A stretch of DNA of 47,733 bases from the NCBI GenBank assembly GCA_016204975.1, contig JACQJP010000034.1, forward strand, positions 1 through 47,733, read 5' to 3'. This stretch comes from Elusimicrobiota bacterium. GTDB lineage: Bacteria > Elusimicrobiota > Elusimicrobia > JACQJP01. This document shows positions 23,840-31,798 of the stretch, in pieces. How positions within the stretch are numbered: position 1 is the stretch's first letter; each line of letters starts with the position of its first letter. The translations under genes were made by a program, and so were the position numbers. The notes beneath the pieces are model-generated. The model ran no database searches, was not told where the DNA came from, and saw only the letters and a list, made by a program, of their open reading frames with translations.

Positions 23840-25479
23840 AAATTATCGAAGAACGCCGTCACCCCGGGCTGGCTGCCCTCTATCTAGCTTGTTTGGACGA
23901 GGACGGCGATCAGCTGATCGAGTTCGTGGATACGCTCGAGCCGGGAGTCCCCAAAACTGAAAAATGGGTCATGATGCTCTCCACTCAAATCGGCTGCCCC
24001 GTGGGATGCAGGATGTGCGACGCGGGGTCTCTCGGATATCGGGGAAATCTTTCGGCCGGGCAAATCCTAGAGCAGCTTAGGTTCATCGTCTCTCGCAACC
24101 CGGGCCTGGATCTTAGGAGCCATCCGAAGATAAAGATTCATTTTGCCCGGATGGGGGAGCCTTCTTTAAATCCCGAGGTTTTGAAAGCCCTGGAACTTTT
24201 GTCCGCAGAGTTTCCTCATCCGGGGATCCTCCCCAGCCTTTCCACCGTCGCGCCAAAAAGTCCCGCGATCAGGCCGTTCTTCGATAGACTGATCGAGGTT
24301 AAAAATGCCCATTTTCCCAATGGAAAGTTCCAGCTTCAGTTCTCCCTCCATGCCACAGACGTTGCCAGGCGGCGGCAGATCGTGCCGATCACCATGTGGA
24401 ACCTGGAAGAAGTAGCCGGGTATGGCGCGCGCTTCCATCGGCCGGGAGACAGAAAGATAACCTTGAACTTTGCGCTTGCCGAAGAAAGGGATTTGGACCC
24501 CGACGCTTTAAGCCGTGTTTTTTCCCCGGACCTGTTTCTGATCAAGATAACCCCCGTCAATCCGACTGCCGTTTCTAAAAGAAACGGGTCCACCCATCTA
24601 TGGACCCAAACGCCTCTTCCCATCGAAAGGCTCGCCGTCACGCTTCGCTCAAAAGGTTTCGAGGTCATCTTATCTCCCAGCCTGCCGGAGGAGATAGAGG
24701 CCCAAACCTCCTGCGGCCAACTATGGTCTGAAAAACTCAAAGAGAAATCCGCGACCCTCCTTCGCAACCGGAAACGGGAGAAGGAGAGCTATATTGCGTC
24801 CCATAACCTAAAGGATAAGGCGGAAATCTGGCAAAGGGAGATTCGGGGTTTTCAACGGCACAGGGGAACTCTTTGTCCCGAACGAGCCGGGCTCTTGGTT
24901 GTGGATATGCAGGAGTTTTTCCTGGATCCCCAAAGTCCGGCCTACAGGCCCTCCGCTCGTGCCATCCTGGGCAATACGAGGCGTCTTGTGGAAGTTTTCC
25001 GCGAAATCGCCAGGCCCGTGATCTTTATTCTCCATGCCCAGGAACGCTTCGAAAAGGACGCAGGACTGATGGAGCTTTGGTGGAGAAAAGTCTGTTGGGC
25101 CGATTCTCGTGGGGCGAGGATCCCCGCCTTTTTGGGCGCGAGGGATGGCGAGATATTCCGCAAATGTCGCTATAGTGCCTTTACAAATCCCTCTCTGGCA
25201 GGCGAGTTGCGCTCTCAAGGTGTAGAGGAGATCGTCGTGGCCGGCGTCATGACGAACCTATGTGTGGAATCCACGGTACGGGATGCCTTCGATTCCGGGT
25301 TTCAGACCTTCGTCGTCCTGGATGCCACCGCAGCCCACACGGAAGCTATGCATCTCGCTTCGTTGAAAAACCTGGCCTTCGGTTTTTCCACCGTTCAATC
25401 CACAGAGGAAACTTTAAGGGCCCTGCAACGTGAAAGTGCTTCAGGGGCGAAGCCATCCGGGCTGATTCCAGTTTTCTAG
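23836..25479 (+). CDS. Fusion of RlmN/Cfr-like radical SAM domain and isochorismatase-like cysteine hydrolase
   Basis: A 547-aa fusion. Residues 1-330: radical SAM domain with C54-x3-C58-x2-C61 (CPVGCRMC), RMGEPSLN, FSLHATDVARRRQIVP and a Cys293-Gly-Gln-Leu motif that matches the methyl-carrying Cys of RlmN/Cfr. The second functional Cys of RlmN, seven residues before the cluster (LC-VSSQVGC), is Met47 here. Residues 350-547: isochorismatase-like hydrolase with catalytic triad Asp357 (VVDMQ), Lys443 (RKCRYSAF) and Cys476 (TNLCVEST). Substrate unknown; methylation of a non-RNA target followed by amide/ester hydrolysis is one idea. The upstream flavoprotein gene overlaps it and shares its Fnr-like promoter. 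The 3' end overlaps the convergent mocA gene by 39 bases. Confidence 0.82.
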   Translation: MKIIEERRHPGLAALYLACLDEDGDQLIEFVDTLEPGVPKTEKWVMMLSTQIGCPVGCRMCDAGSLGYRGNLSAGQILEQLRFIVSRNPGLDLRSHPKIKIHFARMGEPSLNPEVLKALELLSAEFPHPGILPSLSTVAPKSPAIRPFFDRLIEVKNAHFPNGKFQLQFSLHATDVARRRQIVPITMWNLEEVAGYGARFHRPGDRKITLNFALAEERDLDPDALSRVFSPDLFLIKITPVNPTAVSKRNGSTHLWTQTPLPIERLAVTLRSKGFEVILSPSLPEEIEAQTSCGQLWSEKLKEKSATLLRNRKREKESYIASHNLKDKAEIWQREIRGFQRHRGTLCPERAGLLVVDMQEFFLDPQSPAYRPSARAILGNTRRLVEVFREIARPVIFILHAQERFEKDAGLMELWWRKVCWADSRGARIPAFLGARDGEIFRKCRYSAFTNPSLAGELRSQGVEEIVVAGVMTNLCVESTVRDAFDSGFQTFVVLDATAAHTEAMHLASLKNLAFGFSTVQSTEETLRALQRESASGAKPSGLIPVF

Positions 25480-26016
25480 AATGCAGCCCCAGGGTACCTC
25501 AACGGTCTGAACCTTTTGGCCTCGGAGCCAATCATCCAGCCGGGCTGTGGCCGGATCCAGGACCAAAAGTGCGCTCTGCGTTGGGGGAGAAAGAAGAACG
25601 GGATGGCCCCTCCTTCCTTTATATATAGGGACTATGGCTTCGGTTCCGTTTTGCCGTGCGGAAGCGATTTGCCGGCGGATGACATCAAATAGCCGAGGTT
25701 CCCATACCGGCATATCCACATGGTATACGAACCCCCAATTCCGGAGCGGCAAAAGTTTTAGAAGCGTTTGGAGCGTGCCCAAGGGAGCGGCTTCGGGATC
25801 CACGGGGATCCAATGGATTTGAGAGTGAAGCTGAGAACAACGTTCCTTCCAGGCCTCTTGGATTGAAATGCCGATTTTTTCAGGTGAGAACTCGGCGAGA
25901 AGGAATTCCAATTGTTTCTCCAGCAGACTCCGGCCTTGATAGGGACGCCAAGCCTTTGGTCCCCCCGCGCGTTCGCCCCTCCCCGCCGCTAAAAGGTAGA
26001 CCTGGTATGCGGTCAC
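25441..26016 (-). CDS. mocA: MocA-like molybdopterin cytidylyltransferase
   Basis: A 191-aa nucleotidyltransferase. The nucleotide loop LLAAGRGERAGGPKAWRPYQG, the acceptor region YHVDMPVWEP and IVPIYKGRRGHPVLL fit MobA/MocA proteins; the missing MobA features and the xdhC neighbour favour MocA, which makes the MCD cofactor used by xanthine-dehydrogenase-family enzymes such as 4-hydroxybenzoyl-CoA reductase. The GTG at 26016 is chosen because it overlaps the xdhC stop (GTGA) and starts right before the conserved loop. It is the last gene of the long minus-strand operon. Confidence 0.78.
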   Translation of the reverse strand: MTAYQVYLLAAGRGERAGGPKAWRPYQGRSLLEKQLEFLLAEFSPEKIGISIQEAWKERCSQLHSQIHWIPVDPEAAPLGTLQTLLKLLPLRNWGFVYHVDMPVWEPRLFDVIRRQIASARQNGTEAIVPIYKGRRGHPVLLSPPTQSALLVLDPATARLDDWLRGQKVQTVEVPWGCILENWNQPGWLRP

Positions 26017-26843
26017 CGGGTCAGATGAGAGAGGGGGGTGGTTAGCCACCACTCCTTGAGAAGCTCGGCTGCGATGGAGATCGCCAGGATTGCGGGATGC
26101 TTGCTTTCTAAAGGTAAACCAATAGGGCAATGCATCTTCTCCTCCCACAGTTCTTCTAAGGATTCGGACTGCAGCCGTGCCTGGAACACTCGGGCTTTGT
26201 GGTTGGAGCCGATCAAGCCTAGGTACCCCACGGGGTGCTTTAAGAAGTATCTCGCCAAAAGGTAATCCAGATCGTGGCTATGGGTGAAAATACAGATAGC
26301 GTCGTTTTCATCCCATGTTTGGGAGTGAGCGTACTCCATCGGATCCATGCAGCGGACTTGGATATCCGGGGGCAGACTATTTAGATTGGCCCACTCCGGC
26401 CTCGGGTCTACTAAGATGACCTGAAAGGGCATTTGGGAGAGCACCTGCGATACGGCTCTTCCCACATGGCCGGCGCCAAAGAGATGAACCTTCTTTCGCT
26501 GTGGAATGATCTCAAAAAACACCCGGGCGCGACCACCGCAGCATTGTCCCATCTGCCGGCATAAAACATACTCCTTGAGGTGCGGTTGGACTGGAGGTGT
26601 TTGCAGGAGTCGGTGAGCATATCGCAACACCTCCTGCTCGAACTTTCCGCCGCCCAAGGTGCCAAAAAAATCTTCCCGGGTGACCCACATCTTGGCGCCC
26701 ACTTCTTGGGGGTGGCTTCCGCTCACCTGGATGATCGTGCAAAGGACTGCGGGTCGCGGGAGATCGCTCTCGAAAGCCTCCAGAATTTTGGAGGGAGAAT
26801 GTGTGTTTGAGAAGGAAACCATCAGTGGGTTTTTGTGGATCAT
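26013..26843 (-). CDS. xdhC: XdhC-family molybdenum hydroxylase maturation factor
   Basis: A 276-aa protein. The N-terminal XdhC/CoxI part has TLGGGKFEQEVL and MGQCCGGRARVFFE; the C-terminal Rossmann domain has HLFGAGHVGRAVSQVL and later GLIGSNHKARVF. XdhC proteins bind and sulfurate Moco and deliver it to xanthine-dehydrogenase-type enzymes. The client here is most likely the hcrABC product in the same operon. The ATG overlaps the stop of the dehydrogenase gene (ATGA). Confidence 0.88.
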   Translation of the reverse strand: MIHKNPLMVSFSNTHSPSKILEAFESDLPRPAVLCTIIQVSGSHPQEVGAKMWVTREDFFGTLGGGKFEQEVLRYAHRLLQTPPVQPHLKEYVLCRQMGQCCGGRARVFFEIIPQRKKVHLFGAGHVGRAVSQVLSQMPFQVILVDPRPEWANLNSLPPDIQVRCMDPMEYAHSQTWDENDAICIFTHSHDLDYLLARYFLKHPVGYLGLIGSNHKARVFQARLQSESLEELWEEKMHCPIGLPLESKHPAILAISIAAELLKEWWLTTPLSHLTR

Positions 26844-27868
26844 GGTAGGACGATGGACCGCAGGACCGCGTCTTTGCCGTTGCGGAGGATGTCGAAGGCG
26901 CGGTTGATCTCCGAGAGGGGAAAGCGGCGGCTGACCAGCTCCTTGAGCTTTATCTTGCCCGTCCGCACGAGCTCCACGATCCTGGGATAATCCGCGGGGC
27001 GGCAGCCCAGGGAGCCCAGGATTTCCATCTCCCGGAACATGATCTTTCCTGCCGGCAGGGAGAGGGGTCCGTCGCAGTACCCCAGGACGATGAGGCGCCC
27101 TCCCGTCTTCAGGCAATGGAAGGCCTGCTCCAGGGTCTTGGGGTCTCCGATGGCTTCTATGGCGATGTCCACCCCTCCCCCGGTAAGTTTTCGGACTTCC
27201 TTGTCTATATCCGGGACCTCGGCCGCGTTGACCACGGCGGTGGCTCCCAGGCTTTTGGCCATCTCCAGTTTTGCCTGCGCGATGTCCACTCCGATGACGA
27301 TCCCTCCCATGGCGGCGGCCAGCTGCACTAGATTCATCCCCACTCCGCCGCATCCGAACACCACCAGGGTGTCGCCGGCCCGGAGGTTGGCCCTGTTTTT
27401 CAGGGCATGGTAGGGGGTGGAGACGGCGTCCGCGATGATCGCCCCTTCCTCCAGGGGAACTTCGGGCGGAAGGGGGATGAGGTCCTTGGCCGGGACGCAG
27501 ACGTACTCGGCGTAGGCTCCGTCGCGGTGGTTGCCCAGCATCACCATGTTCCGGCAGATGTTCTCGCGGCCCGTTCGGCAGTATTCGCAGTTCCCGCAGG
27601 TGAACACCGCGGGGATGAGGATGCGGTCGCCTTTCTTGAAAGAGGCAACTTCCGCCCCGGTTTCCTCCACGGTCCCCGAGGCCTCGTGGCCCAGGACCAA
27701 GGGAGGTTTTTTGAACGTAGGTGTTCCGTGATCTATATAGTGAAGGTCGGTATGGCAGACGCCGCATGCGGCCACCTTGACCAGCACCTCGCCGGCCGCT
27801 GGTTTTGGAGTGGGGACTTCCTCCAACCGGAGGGACTGATGAGCCCCATGGAAAACGGCCGCTTTCAT
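26840..27868 (-). CDS. had: Zn-dependent alcohol dehydrogenase, probable 6-hydroxycyclohex-1-ene-1-carbonyl-CoA dehydrogenase
   Basis: A 342-aa medium-chain dehydrogenase. Catalytic zinc ligands lie in ACGVCHTDLHYIDHG and LGHEASGTVEE; the structural zinc site is CGNCEYCRTGRENIC; the NAD site is VVFGCGGVGMNLVQLAAAMG. GNHRDGAYAEYVCVPAKDLIPLP resembles the Had enzymes of benzoyl-CoA degraders. Together with the dienoyl-CoA hydratase and ring hydrolase genes upstream it would complete the modified beta-oxidation that follows ring reduction. The ATG at 27868 overlaps the stop of the 60-aa gene. Assignment to Had rests on context and family resemblance. Confidence 0.78.
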   Translation of the reverse strand: MKAAVFHGAHQSLRLEEVPTPKPAAGEVLVKVAACGVCHTDLHYIDHGTPTFKKPPLVLGHEASGTVEETGAEVASFKKGDRILIPAVFTCGNCEYCRTGRENICRNMVMLGNHRDGAYAEYVCVPAKDLIPLPPEVPLEEGAIIADAVSTPYHALKNRANLRAGDTLVVFGCGGVGMNLVQLAAAMGGIVIGVDIAQAKLEMAKSLGATAVVNAAEVPDIDKEVRKLTGGGVDIAIEAIGDPKTLEQAFHCLKTGGRLIVLGYCDGPLSLPAGKIMFREMEILGSLGCRPADYPRIVELVRTGKIKLKELVSRRFPLSEINRAFDILRNGKDAVLRSIVLP

Positions 27869-28047
27869 CGGGCCTTCCCCTCCAACGACAGGTAGCCTTC
27901 GCAGGCAAGGCGCCACAACACCGGGGAAGTCAGACGCTCCTTCTTCTTCGTGCAGACATAGTTCGAGCCGGCATCGAACCCGATGGAAGTTTCGCACCAG
28001 AAGCAATCCAGGCAGTAGTCTTGTCGTTTGGTGCCGGATCTCAACAT
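27865..28047 (-). CDS. Small Cys-rich protein of the oxidoreductase cluster
   Basis: A 60-aa protein with the metal-binding pattern C12-x2-C15-x2-C18-x13-C32, suited to a zinc or iron-sulfur site. It overlaps the 2-oxoacid oxidoreductase beta gene by 7 bases and the dehydrogenase gene by 4 (ATGA), which supports it as a real coding gene in spite of its size. It is not an ordinary 2[4Fe-4S] ferredoxin. It could be a small electron carrier or subunit of the neighbouring oxidoreductase (inference). I do not recognise a family. Confidence 0.7.
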   Translation of the reverse strand: MLRSGTKRQDYCLDCFWCETSIGFDAGSNYVCTKKKERLTSPVLWRLACEGYLSLEGKAR

Positions 28048-28955
28048 GCCTTTACCTTCCTCATCAATCTTTTCCAATTTTCGTCCACCTCCTTTTGGAT
28101 CGCCGCCTCCTGGTCCGGGGTGCGTCCACCGAAGCGGCCTTGCAACTCCAGATACTTGCCTGCGGGAACAGGTTGCGGATCCATATTCAAAACCCAACAC
28201 TCGCCTTCGAAAACCTCGTGTAATGGGAAAACGCGCGACTCCACCGCCAGCCTTGCCAGACGGACCATATGGCGGGGGTCCGACTTCCAGCCCGTCGGAC
28301 AGGGGCAGAAATAGTGAATCACGCGCAGCCCCTTCATCTCTTTGGCTGTCTTGAGCTTCCTCCTCAAATCCTCCGGATAGGCCAGGCTGGCTGTGGCAAA
28401 GTAGGGGATCCTGTGGGCCGCCAGGATAGCCCCCAGGTCCTTCTTGCGCTCCGCCTTGGGTATTGCCTCCGGGGTCGTGGTGGTCCAACTAAACCGGGGA
28501 GTGGCTGAAGATCTTTGGATGCCCGTGTTCATGTAGGCTTCGTTGTCATAACAGAAGTAAAGGATATCCTCGTTTCTCTCGGCGGCCGAGGAAAGCGCCT
28601 GGAGACCAATGTCGAATGTTCCTCCGTCCCCCGCCAGGGCCACTACGGTCACGTCGCGTATCCCCAGCGTCTCCAACCCCGCGCGGACCCCGGAGGCGCT
28701 GGAGGCGGCGGTCTCAAAGGCGCAGTGCATCACGGGCATACCGGTTGCCGAGCTGGGATAGGCCCCGTCTATGACGGAGTAGCAGCAGGCGGGGACGACA
28801 AAAATAGTCCTCGGCCCCAGGACCTGCTGCAGGAGCTTGACCGCCGGCATCAGGCCGCAGCCGGCGCAGGCCAGATGCCCCGGGCTCAGGGTTTCCTTGT
28901 GGGCTCCGGCCTCACCGTCGCGATGGGGTAGAAACCCACCTTGGAGGTGGTTCAT
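28041..28955 (-). CDS. 2-oxoacid:acceptor oxidoreductase beta subunit (TPP-binding)
   Basis: A 304-aa PorB/PadI-type subunit. The segment CAGCG with later Cys residues supports a [4Fe-4S] cluster, and GDGGTFDIGLQALSSAAERN..ILYFCYDNEAYMNTG is the TPP-binding motif of pyruvate/2-ketoacid ferredoxin oxidoreductases. It forms a complex with the alpha, gamma and NAD(P)/Fe-S subunits encoded just upstream. Substrate could be phenylglyoxylate, 2-oxoglutarate or pyruvate. The start overlaps the alpha gene by 44 bases. Confidence 0.85.
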   Translation of the reverse strand: MNHLQGGFLPHRDGEAGAHKETLSPGHLACAGCGLMPAVKLLQQVLGPRTIFVVPACCYSVIDGAYPSSATGMPVMHCAFETAASSASGVRAGLETLGIRDVTVVALAGDGGTFDIGLQALSSAAERNEDILYFCYDNEAYMNTGIQRSSATPRFSWTTTTPEAIPKAERKKDLGAILAAHRIPYFATASLAYPEDLRRKLKTAKEMKGLRVIHYFCPCPTGWKSDPRHMVRLARLAVESRVFPLHEVFEGECWVLNMDPQPVPAGKYLELQGRFGGRTPDQEAAIQKEVDENWKRLMRKVKAC

Positions 28956-30153
28956 AAGCCTGCCTGTTTGCGTTTAGCCACACCGTTTCCGGCTCTGGAT
29001 TTTCCCTGTGGAGCGTCTGTTGGACCGCTTCTTGAATCAGTTCGGGAGTTGCGTCACGGCCCCCCAACCCTATGATGTAACCATAGGTTTTGGGACGATC
29101 CACTTCTGCAAGCCCATAGAGCGCCGATTGCATTTCCTGATGCAGTATTCCGCATCTTCCCCAGGAGAATCCGCGGTCCAGGATGGCAACCCTGCGCACC
29201 CCTCTTAGACTCCTGAGTATCTCCTCCTTGGGGAAAGGGCGGAATGTGCGAATCCTCACCAGACCGATGGCCACTCCTCGGGATCTGAGATCATCCACCA
29301 CCCCACGAGAGTTAGCGGCAACGCTGGAGGAAGCCACCAACGCCAGTTGCGCATCCTGCATGCGGTAAGGCTCCACGTTCGAGTAGCTGCGCCCAAAAGA
29401 AAGCTCCCATCCCTTGCCTATTGTGTCCATGCGGGGCAAGACGCTGTCCATAGCGCGGGCCAAGTCCTCCCGGATCCTCTGGTAGCCTTCAGGTCCGATC
29501 AAGCCCCCGAAAGCCCTGGGCCTTTCCACCTCCAGGCGAAAGACCGGTTTTCTGGCCGGCAGAAATCCCTCCACCTCCTCCGGAGAGGGGATCTCCACCG
29601 GCTCGGCGGTATGGGAAAGAAAGAATGCATCCAGGTTGACCATCACCGGGAGTTGAACATCCTCCGCCAGGCGGTAAGCGATGATGACGGAATCCAGAAC
29701 CTCCTGGGCGGTTTCGCAGTAGATCTGCACGAAACCGGTGTCCCTCTGGGAGAGGCTGTCTTGTTGATCTGCCCAGATGTTCCAGCCAGGCGCGACCGCC
29801 CGGTTCACATTGACCAGGACCACAGGAAGCCTCGCTCCGGAAGCCCAGTGGAGAAGTTCGTGCATGAGCAGGAGCCCTTGGGAGCTCGTGGCTGTAAAGA
29901 CTCGCGCTCCCGCCAGGGAGGCCCCGATGCAGGAAGCCATCGCGGAGTGTTCCGACTCCAGGTTGATGAACCGGTGGGGCCATGGGGCGCGGCTTAAAAG
30001 CTCCGCGAGGGTTTCCACGATGGACGTCTGAGGGGTGATGGGATAGGCGGAAACAACCTGGACCCGCGCGAGGTAGGCCGCCCAGGCCGCCGCCTGGTTC
30101 CCGGTCAGAATCCGAGAGGAGCGGCGCTTTTTGGGATCATTGGGCATCGGCAT
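28912..30153 (-). CDS. 2-oxoacid:acceptor oxidoreductase alpha subunit
   Basis: A 413-aa PorA/PadG-type subunit. The motifs VSAYPITPQTSIVE, FINLESEHSAMASCIGASLAGARVFTATSSQGLLLMHELLHWASGARLPVVL and GWNIWADQQDSLSQRDTGF are diagnostic. Its length is like PadG of the five-subunit phenylglyoxylate:acceptor oxidoreductase. ATG codons at 30153 and 30147 are both possible. The gene order gamma, NAD(P)/Fe-S, alpha, beta supports one NAD(P)-linked complex. Confidence 0.87.
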   Translation of the reverse strand: MPMPNDPKKRRSSRILTGNQAAAWAAYLARVQVVSAYPITPQTSIVETLAELLSRAPWPHRFINLESEHSAMASCIGASLAGARVFTATSSQGLLLMHELLHWASGARLPVVLVNVNRAVAPGWNIWADQQDSLSQRDTGFVQIYCETAQEVLDSVIIAYRLAEDVQLPVMVNLDAFFLSHTAEPVEIPSPEEVEGFLPARKPVFRLEVERPRAFGGLIGPEGYQRIREDLARAMDSVLPRMDTIGKGWELSFGRSYSNVEPYRMQDAQLALVASSSVAANSRGVVDDLRSRGVAIGLVRIRTFRPFPKEEILRSLRGVRRVAILDRGFSWGRCGILHQEMQSALYGLAEVDRPKTYGYIIGLGGRDATPELIQEAVQQTLHRENPEPETVWLNANRQAYEPPPRWVSTPSRR

Positions 30154-31798
30154 ACCTCATATGGATGGCCGCCCTGGGACACTCCTCAACGCACACCCCG
30201 CAACCCTTGCAGAAGTCCTCATCGATTGAGTAGCGGCCTTTCCCCGCTTCCCATCGGATGGCCAGATCCGGACAAAAGATCTCGCAGTTGCCGCAGAGGT
30301 TGCATGTCCCGCACTTAAAACAGCGGGCCGCCTCCGAGAGGATGTCCGATTCGGGCAGCGCCCCCTGCAGCTCCCGAAAGTGACCGGCCCTTTCCGGAGG
30401 AGAAAGCAATGGTGCCGGAGGTCTGGGCTCCTTGTTAAAATAGCTCGCATTGAGCTGTTTGAATTTTGCGACCTCAAGGACTATCCCCCGGGCCTGGGCG
30501 GGGAGGGAGGGTGCCGGCGATACCCCTTGGATCCGGGAGCTGAGGGCATAGGCGGCCTCCCTTCCGGAACGAATCGCCTGGGCCGCCGTTCCTCCTTTTC
30601 CAGCACAATCCCCGCACGGGATGACCTGCCCCCCCTGGAGATTCTTGGGCGGCAGGGGACCCTCCTCGACAATCTCCCCCAGGGCCTTAAAAACGAACTC
30701 CACGGATAATTCTTCCTCACTGCCGGGGATGGGAATGGGTTTTGGACGGCCGCTGGAATCCCTCTCCCCCAGCTTCATTCGGACCAGGACGATCCGGAGC
30801 CCGCCTTCAGGAACAGTATCCATTGATACCGGGGCCGTGAGAAATCGAAACTCGACCCCTTCCTCCTCAGCCTCCCGGATTTCCTCCGGCAGGGCCGGCA
30901 TTTGAGGTTTTGACCTCCGATAGATCACGATAGGTGTGACTCCCAGGCGCAGCAGGCACCTCGCACAGTCCATGGCGGTATTCCCGCCGCCAATGACAGC
31001 CACCCTGCCCCGGACTGAAGGGCGCTGCCCGCGGTGAAGTCCTTTCAACCACTGCACCCCATCCACTACCTGGGGGAGGTTCTCTCCGGGAATCCCGAGG
31101 GGTCTGGATTTCCCCAAACCCACCGCGAAGACAACCTCGCTGAAGCCGGAGGAGGTTAAATCCTTCAAGGTCAGGTTCTTGCCGAACTCTTTTTCCAGTT
31201 CAAACTGGATCCCCATTCTCTCCAGACGACTCAATTCCGCCTCCAGAATATTCCGGGGCAGCCGAAACTCCGGTATCCCAAACCGGAGGAGCCCTCCCGC
31301 TAGGTTTTCCTTCTCAAACACGGTGACGGGATGACCCAAGGTCCTTAGGTAAAAGGCGCAGCTCAAGCCCGCCGGCCCCGAACCGATAACGGCCACAGGC
31401 AATCCGTTCGCCTTGGGGATGCCGGGGCAGTACTCCTGGTTGATGGCCCAATCTCCTAGGAATCTTTCCATCTGACGAATGGAGACGGCGCCCCCCATGG
31501 CCTTGCGGTTGCAGGGAGTTTCGCAGGGATGGGGGCAGACCCTCCCCAAAATGGCGGGGAAGGGATTGACCCGCATCAAGAGTTCGACCGCCTCCTGGAA
31601 ACGCTTCTCCTGGACCAGACGGATCTGCGTTACGATGTCTTCCCCTGTCAGGCAAGCGTTGTTGCAGGGAGGGGTCAGATCCTGGTAGTAAGGCTCCAGA
31701 TATCTCCACAGGCCGGTTCTGGGCAGCGGCGCGCCTCCAGATGCGGCGATCTCCGGCATTCCCTCCCTGCCTTCAATCCAGGGATCTGGTTTTCTCAT
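30137..31798 (-). CDS. GltD/PadH-like FAD-NAD(P) subunit fused to a 2[4Fe-4S] ferredoxin domain
   Basis: A 553-aa protein. Residues about 45-110 carry the GltD-type N-terminal cluster site (CNNACLTGED; CPHPCETPCNR). FAD and NAD(P) sites are VAVIGSGPAGLSCAFYL and VAVIGGGNTAMDCARCLLRLG. The C-terminal 70 residues form a two-cluster ferredoxin (CFKCGTCNLCGNCEIFCP and CKGCGVCVEECP). In the Azoarcus phenylglyoxylate enzyme these are separate subunits (PadH and PadF), as I recall; here they appear fused. It could transfer electrons from 2-oxoacid oxidation to NAD(P), or feed low-potential ferredoxin for benzoyl-CoA reductase (KorC/BzdV role). Confidence 0.85.
   Translation of the reverse strand: MRKPDPWIEGREGMPEIAASGGAPLPRTGLWRYLEPYYQDLTPPCNNACLTGEDIVTQIRLVQEKRFQEAVELLMRVNPFPAILGRVCPHPCETPCNRKAMGGAVSIRQMERFLGDWAINQEYCPGIPKANGLPVAVIGSGPAGLSCAFYLRTLGHPVTVFEKENLAGGLLRFGIPEFRLPRNILEAELSRLERMGIQFELEKEFGKNLTLKDLTSSGFSEVVFAVGLGKSRPLGIPGENLPQVVDGVQWLKGLHRGQRPSVRGRVAVIGGGNTAMDCARCLLRLGVTPIVIYRRSKPQMPALPEEIREAEEEGVEFRFLTAPVSMDTVPEGGLRIVLVRMKLGERDSSGRPKPIPIPGSEEELSVEFVFKALGEIVEEGPLPPKNLQGGQVIPCGDCAGKGGTAAQAIRSGREAAYALSSRIQGVSPAPSLPAQARGIVLEVAKFKQLNASYFNKEPRPPAPLLSPPERAGHFRELQGALPESDILSEAARCFKCGTCNLCGNCEIFCPDLAIRWEAGKGRYSIDEDFCKGCGVCVEECPRAAIHMRYADAQ

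Noticed and set aside
26844-27908. An N-terminal extension of XdhC to 631 aa
   Set aside because: The added part is the antisense-like off-frame shadow of the alcohol dehydrogenase gene; the ATG at 26843 couples to that gene's stop.
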